This document shows positions 24,079 through 27,314 of a stretch of 27,314 nt of DNA, piece after piece. A program made the translations under genes and the position numbers. Origin of the DNA: UBA1081 sp964613045 (GTDB taxonomy: Bacteria > Bacillota > Clostridia > Oscillospirales > Acutalibacteraceae); assembly GCA_964613045.1 (NCBI GenBank), contig CAZTFS010000017.1, positions 1-27,314 of the forward strand, read 5' to 3'. How positions within the stretch are numbered: the first letter of the stretch is position 1; every line of letters begins with the position of its first letter. Under the pieces are notes generated by a model. The model had not been told where the DNA came from and ran no database searches. It saw nothing but the letters and a program-made list of their open reading frames with translations.

Positions 24079-25485
24079 ATGGGCGGATTTTTTGGCGTAA
24101 CATCAAAGGAAGATTGTGTGTTTGATTTGTTTTTCGGAACTGACTATCATTCCCATCTCGGCACAAGACGTGCAGGTATGGCAGTATACAGTGAGAAGCA
24201 CGGTTTTGATAAGGCTATTCACAATATAGAGAATTCACCTTTCAGGACAAAGTTCACAAAGGAATCAAACGATATGCACGGCAACTACGGAATCGGTTGT
24301 ATTTCCGATTTTGAAGCACAGCCGATACTTGTGCGGTCTCACCACGGCACATTTGCCATAACAACAGTCGGTAAGATAAACAATGCCGATGAGATAGTTG
24401 ATAAAATTATTGACAGTAACACTCATTTCTTTGAGATGCGAAACGGCGAGATAAACCCGACAGAGCTTGCCGCCGCTATAATCAACAGAAAAGAGAATTT
24501 TATAGAAGGAATCAAGTACGCACAGGAGATCATTGACGGTTCACTGAGCATTCTGATACTTACCCCCTTAGGTATCTATGTGGCAAGGGACAAGCTCGGC
24601 AGAACTCCCGTTGTTATCGGTAAAAAGGACACAGGCTTCTGTGCAAGCTTTGAAAGCTTTGCTTATCTTAATTTAGGTTACAAGGATTACAAGGCTTTAG
24701 GCCCCGGCGAGATCGTTGTAATGAATGAGAATGAAGTCAAGGTTTTGGCTCAGCCCGGCGAAAACATGAAGATATGTACATTTCTCTGGGTATATTACGG
24801 CTATCCCTCATCTTCATATGAGGGGATCAGCGTTGAAAAAATGCGTTATAACTGCGGTCGGCTTCTTGCAAAGCGAGACCATATAACTCCCGATATCGTT
24901 GCAGGTATTCCCGATTCGGGAATTGCTCATGCAGTCGGTTATGCAAATGAATCGGGCGTACCCTATTCAAGACCGTTTGTCAAATATACCCCCACATGGC
25001 CCCGTTCATTTATGCCCCCTACACAGAATAAGCGTAATCTTATAGCAAAGATGAAGCTTATTCCGATACATGACCTTATTGACGGTAAGCGGCTGCTCCT
25101 TATAGATGACTCTATCGTCAGAGGTACGCAATTGAGCGAAACAACAGAGTTCCTTTATGAAAGCGGAGCAAAAGAGGTTCATATCAGACCTGCATGTCCG
25201 CCCTTGCTTTTCAGCTGTAAATATCTCAGCTTCTCACGTTCCACATCTGAGAATGAGCTTATTGCAAGACGTGTGATCGTTGAGCTTGAGGGAGAGGATC
25301 CACCTCTGGAGATTATTGAAGAATACGCAGATCCCGACAGCGAGAGACATCAGAAAATGGTTGAAAGAATAGGGGAGAAGCTGCATTTTACATCACTTCG
25401 TTATCACCGTCTTGACGACATGATAGCAGCTACAGGTGTGCCTGCAGAAAAATTGTGTACCTATTGCTGGAACGGAAAAGAATAG
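24079..25485 (+). CDS. PurF-like amidophosphoribosyltransferase paralogue lacking the glutaminase active site
   Basis: A 468-residue homologue of glutamine PRPP amidotransferase. The C-terminal half is intact: the PRPP signature LLLIDDSIVRGT (339-350), SFMPPTQNKRN for the flexible loop, and Cys233, Cys373/380 and the CTYC pair (460, 463), in positions like those of the 4Fe-4S ligands of Bacillus PurF. The N-terminal Ntn domain keeps the fold but starts MGGFFGV instead of MCGIFGV, so the nucleophilic Cys is Gly. The glutamine-site RYST region reads GCISDFEAQP, and the oxyanion HNGNL reads TVGKI. It therefore should not hydrolyse glutamine; it may use ammonia or have another role. It is monocistronic, outside any purine operon. 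The ribosome binding site is weak (AGGGG). Confidence 0.92.
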   Translation: MGGFFGVTSKEDCVFDLFFGTDYHSHLGTRRAGMAVYSEKHGFDKAIHNIENSPFRTKFTKESNDMHGNYGIGCISDFEAQPILVRSHHGTFAITTVGKINNADEIVDKIIDSNTHFFEMRNGEINPTELAAAIINRKENFIEGIKYAQEIIDGSLSILILTPLGIYVARDKLGRTPVVIGKKDTGFCASFESFAYLNLGYKDYKALGPGEIVVMNENEVKVLAQPGENMKICTFLWVYYGYPSSSYEGISVEKMRYNCGRLLAKRDHITPDIVAGIPDSGIAHAVGYANESGVPYSRPFVKYTPTWPRSFMPPTQNKRNLIAKMKLIPIHDLIDGKRLLLIDDSIVRGTQLSETTEFLYESGAKEVHIRPACPPLLFSCKYLSFSRSTSENELIARRVIVELEGEDPPLEIIEEYADPDSERHQKMVERIGEKLHFTSLRYHRLDDMIAATGVPAEKLCTYCWNGKE

Positions 25486-25548
25486 ATCAATAAACAGAAA
25501 ACAGGCTGACAAAAGAAAAATTCAAAAAAAGAGTGAGCTTTTTTATGA

Positions 25549-25648
25549 NNNNNNNNNNNNNNNNNNNNNNNNNNNNNNNNNNNNNNNNNNNNNNNNNNNN
25601 NNNNNNNNNNNNNNNNNNNNNNNNNNNNNNNNNNNNNNNNNNNNNNNN
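25549..25648. other. Assembly gap, 100 N, true length unknown
   Basis: Exactly 100 N. Unlike the first gap, its flanks share no long identical sequence, so unseen DNA probably lies here. An ATG at 25545-25547 just before it may be the start of the gene that continues on the right side. Confidence 0.95.
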
Positions 25649-26109
25649 GGAATATGCCCGTTCACTTGAATGGGATATTAAATTGCATCTGAATGATATC
25701 GATGCAGACGGAACAGCAGAGTTAACAGCGACACTTTGTATGGCAGGCGGCACAAATTCATACAAGGAAGAAATTCATATACTTGAACATAATATGAATG
25801 AGCTGACAGAAACGGTTTTTCCTCTGGAAAAATTCGAGAAATGGATCACTGACAACACAAAAAACAGATAACGGAAGCATAGTTTTTCTTGATGCATCGG
25901 TAACTCCCGAAAATATCGCAATTGCAAACGAAACAAAGTTATCCGATTCGGTTCATCTGATGTATGTATCTCTTGAAGACGGACTGACAATTAAAACAGT
26001 TACCGATTCTGAGGATATGTATTCATTAGCGAGCGTAACAACAGATTTTGCATACAGCGACGGAAAATTTACCGTTAAAGCTTACAGCATCAGCGAATGG
26101 GACGCTTGA
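25649..26109 (+). pseudogene. C-terminal part of an unknown gene, truncated by the gap and frameshifted
   Basis: After the gap a frame reads EYARSLEWDIKLHLNDIDAD... and stops at TAA 25869-25871. The +1 frame then continues as GSIVFLDASVTPENIAIANE... to TGA at 26107-26109, with matching composition. The +1 frame is closed above by TGA 25804-25806, so the shift lies in 25807-25871. Removing one A from the A6 run at 25859-25864 gives a smooth ...ITDNTKTDNGSIVFLDASV... join. The protein is acidic and strand-rich; I do not recognise the family. A possible start lies at 25545 before the gap. A strong terminator follows at 26129. Confidence 0.6.
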
Positions 26110-26128
26110 TAATATTTTACGCAAAAAA

Positions 26129-26176
26129 ACTGTATCATTGCACCGCTACGGGTGTTCTGATACAGTCTTTTTTTTT
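26129..26176. terminator. Strong bidirectional Rho-independent terminator
   Basis: Outer stem ACTGTATCA / TGATACAGT with an inner CACC / GGTG pairing around GCTAC, followed by T9 on the plus strand and by T7 on the minus strand. It separates the convergent frameshifted gene and pyrR. Confidence 0.9.
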
Positions 26177-26219
26177 GAAATCTGCCGCCTTGATAAATTG
26201 CCGGCGGAAGTGATTTTTT

Positions 26220-26753
26220 TTATTTATATATTGCAACACTTATTTCTCCGTCAAACTCTTCCACATTGACCTTCACGGTCTCCGATGATGAAGTAGGAAT
26301 GTTTTTGCCTACATAATCGGGGCGTATCGGCAGTTCACGATGCCCTCTGTCAACAAGCACCGCAAGCTGAATTGAAGAAGGTCTTCCCATTGAGAAAAGA
26401 GCATCAATTGCGGCTCTGACCGTTCGACCCGTGTGTATAACGTCATCAACGATTATAACATTTATATCGGTTATGTCAAAAGGAATGCTGGCATCGGGAA
26501 TACATTCATCTGTTTTTTTGTGTTTATTATCGTCACGGTACATGGTAATATCCACCGAACCTACGGGAACGGCAGTGTGCTCATTCTGCATGATGCATTC
26601 GGCGATCATTTTCGCAAGAGAAACACCTCTGCGTCTTACGCCGATAAGACACACTTTTTCAAAGCCCTTGTTTTTTTCTTCAATTTCAAATGAAATTCTT
26701 TTTAAAGCTCTTTTTACAGCAGATTCATCCATAATAGCCGATTTAAGTTCCAT
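26220..26753 (-). CDS. pyrR: PyrR, pyrimidine regulatory protein / uracil phosphoribosyltransferase
   Basis: A 177-residue type I phosphoribosyltransferase. The PRPP motif is VIIVDDVIHTGRTVRAAIDA. PyrR hallmarks are GVRRRGVSLA, VPVGSVDITMYRDD and LVDRGHRELPIRPDYVGKN. In Bacillus, PyrR binds pyr mRNA to cause attenuation and has minor uracil phosphoribosyltransferase activity. The frame continues to 26798, but GGTGAT lies just before the ATG at 26753 and the promoter occupies 26770-26798, so the short start is right. No other pyr gene is adjacent, and the leader of about 10 bases leaves no room for a PyrR attenuator on its own transcript. Confidence 0.95.
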   Translation of the reverse strand: MELKSAIMDESAVKRALKRISFEIEEKNKGFEKVCLIGVRRRGVSLAKMIAECIMQNEHTAVPVGSVDITMYRDDNKHKKTDECIPDASIPFDITDINVIIVDDVIHTGRTVRAAIDALFSMGRPSSIQLAVLVDRGHRELPIRPDYVGKNIPTSSSETVKVNVEEFDGEISVAIYK

Positions 26754-26769
26754 TTTTATCACCGCAATA

Positions 26770-26798
26770 ATTTTAGCATAAAAAAAACGGAAATTCAA
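26770..26798 (-). promoter_or_regulatory. Promoter of pyrR
   Basis: On the minus strand TTGAAT (26793-26798), a 17-bp spacer and TAAAAT (26770-26775) preceded by TGc. The start point would fall almost at the ribosome binding site. Confidence 0.65.
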
Positions 26799-26987
26799 TC
26801 TTTATCTTGTCATAGATCTATTATCATTTTAAAATCGAGAGAAAAACCGTTAGCGAATGCTTCTGCGTTATTTAATTCATGTTGCACTTTCAGTTTGCCG
26901 TTTTATTTTGAAAAAATCAAGAAAAATCATCACTGGTTATTGAATATAATGACAATTATATATATTGAATTTACAGAGACAACCGAC

Positions 26988-27269
26988 ATGACGGATGTAA
27001 CTGAGAGGCATTTCAGCAAGTTGAGCTTACTGAGCAAGTATGAGGACTGTATAAAAGACAGATTGCCTGTGCTTCTTTCACGAATTGATAGTTATAAGAA
27101 TATGATGCCTGCAAATGTTATCAAGGAAATATTGACCGTACAATATAAAAGCTTCTTAGAAACTAATGGTGCTAATTATTGGGAAACCTGCGTCTATGAA
27201 GGGTTATTAAATAGTACGAGTTTTCTTGACCAATATCTGACACAAGAAAGAATTGATGTTGCATTATAA
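26988..27269 (+). CDS. Small protein of unknown function at the right edge
   Basis: I do not recognise this protein. From the ATG at 26988 it has 93 residues (MTDVTERHFSKLSLLSKYED...), predicted mostly helical and soluble, with no signal peptide. The frame is open back to 26895, with an alternative ATG at 26949. A TATAAT at 26945-26950 would place transcription start after 26949, and a weak AGAGA lies before 26988, so I prefer the short form. The 234 bases between it and pyrR hold no other gene that I can see. After its stop a new frame opens with GTG at 27272 (VPKEKGDSTENVSL) and leaves the window; it could be the start of another gene. Confidence 0.5.
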   Translation: MTDVTERHFSKLSLLSKYEDCIKDRLPVLLSRIDSYKNMMPANVIKEILTVQYKSFLETNGANYWETCVYEGLLNSTSFLDQYLTQERIDVAL

Positions 27270-27314
27270 TCGTGCCAAAAGAAAAGGGCGACAGCACGGA
27301 GAATGTTTCTCTGC

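Noticed and set aside
25526..25544. AT-rich hairpin AAAAAAG...CTTTTTT as terminator of the PurF-like gene
   Set aside because: The stem is almost only A-T pairs and overlaps a possible start region before the gap; too weak to call.
25655..25665. Similarity of the sequence after the second gap (AATATGCCCGTTCAC) to the first gap flank (AATATACCCGTTCAC)
   Set aside because: Only about 15 bases match, with one mismatch, and the surrounding bases differ; probably chance.

Overview
The window looks like a chromosomal segment of an anaerobic, fibre-associated Clostridia member, probably Oscillospiraceae/Ruminococcaceae. Signs are moderate to low GC, strong AGGAGG-type ribosome binding sites, sigma-A promoters with TTGACA/TATAAT-like boxes, dockerin-like repeats containing GKITAADAR, two GH51 arabinofuranosidases, and Firmicutes housekeeping genes (obg, mrnC, lepA, hemW, pyrR). 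The family-level assignment is inference. It is a draft assembly: two 100-N gaps are present.

Layout. (A) 1-6.8 kb, minus strand: a tightly packed operon obg - mrnC - yitT-like - lepA - hemW - secreted parallel beta-helix protein, with overlapping or nearly touching genes; the last gene runs off the left edge. (B) 6.9-9.8 kb, plus strand: an ECF sigma factor, a membrane anti-sigma-like gene broken by a frameshift, then a separately promoted secreted protein with a dockerin-like module and a C39-type cysteine peptidase domain. (C) 9.8-13.2 kb, minus strand: GtrA-like membrane protein plus iron-dependent alcohol dehydrogenase, then a membrane-anchored protein of unknown function preceded by a truncated paralogue of itself. 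(D) 13.2-18.0 kb, plus strand: intracellular GH51 arabinofuranosidase, a small Cys-rich protein, an inverted-repeat element, and a large secreted multi-domain GH51 enzyme. (E) 18.0-22.7 kb, minus strand: operon of a DUF5696-like lipoprotein, metA, a DUF4364-like winged-helix protein and a Cof-type HAD phosphatase. (F) 22.7-27.3 kb: a scaffold gap with a duplicated 55-bp flank, a membrane-anchored unknown protein, a PurF-like protein that has lost its glutaminase catalytic residues, a gap-truncated and frameshifted unknown gene, pyrR, and an unknown gene at the right edge.

How it fits together. The two GH51 enzymes suggest arabinan/arabinoxylan side-chain use: the exported enzyme releases arabinose units outside and the cytoplasmic one finishes imported oligosaccharides. 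The beta-helix protein is another candidate polysaccharide-active secreted protein, although it is coupled to hemW. The sigma/anti-sigma pair beside a dockerin-bearing peptidase looks like an envelope-sensing module. No tRNA, rRNA, CRISPR array, transposase or phage gene was recognised. The points most worth a second look are the Cys-less PurF paralogue, the broken anti-sigma gene, the tandem truncated paralogue, and the inverted repeat abutting the promoter of the secreted GH51 gene.
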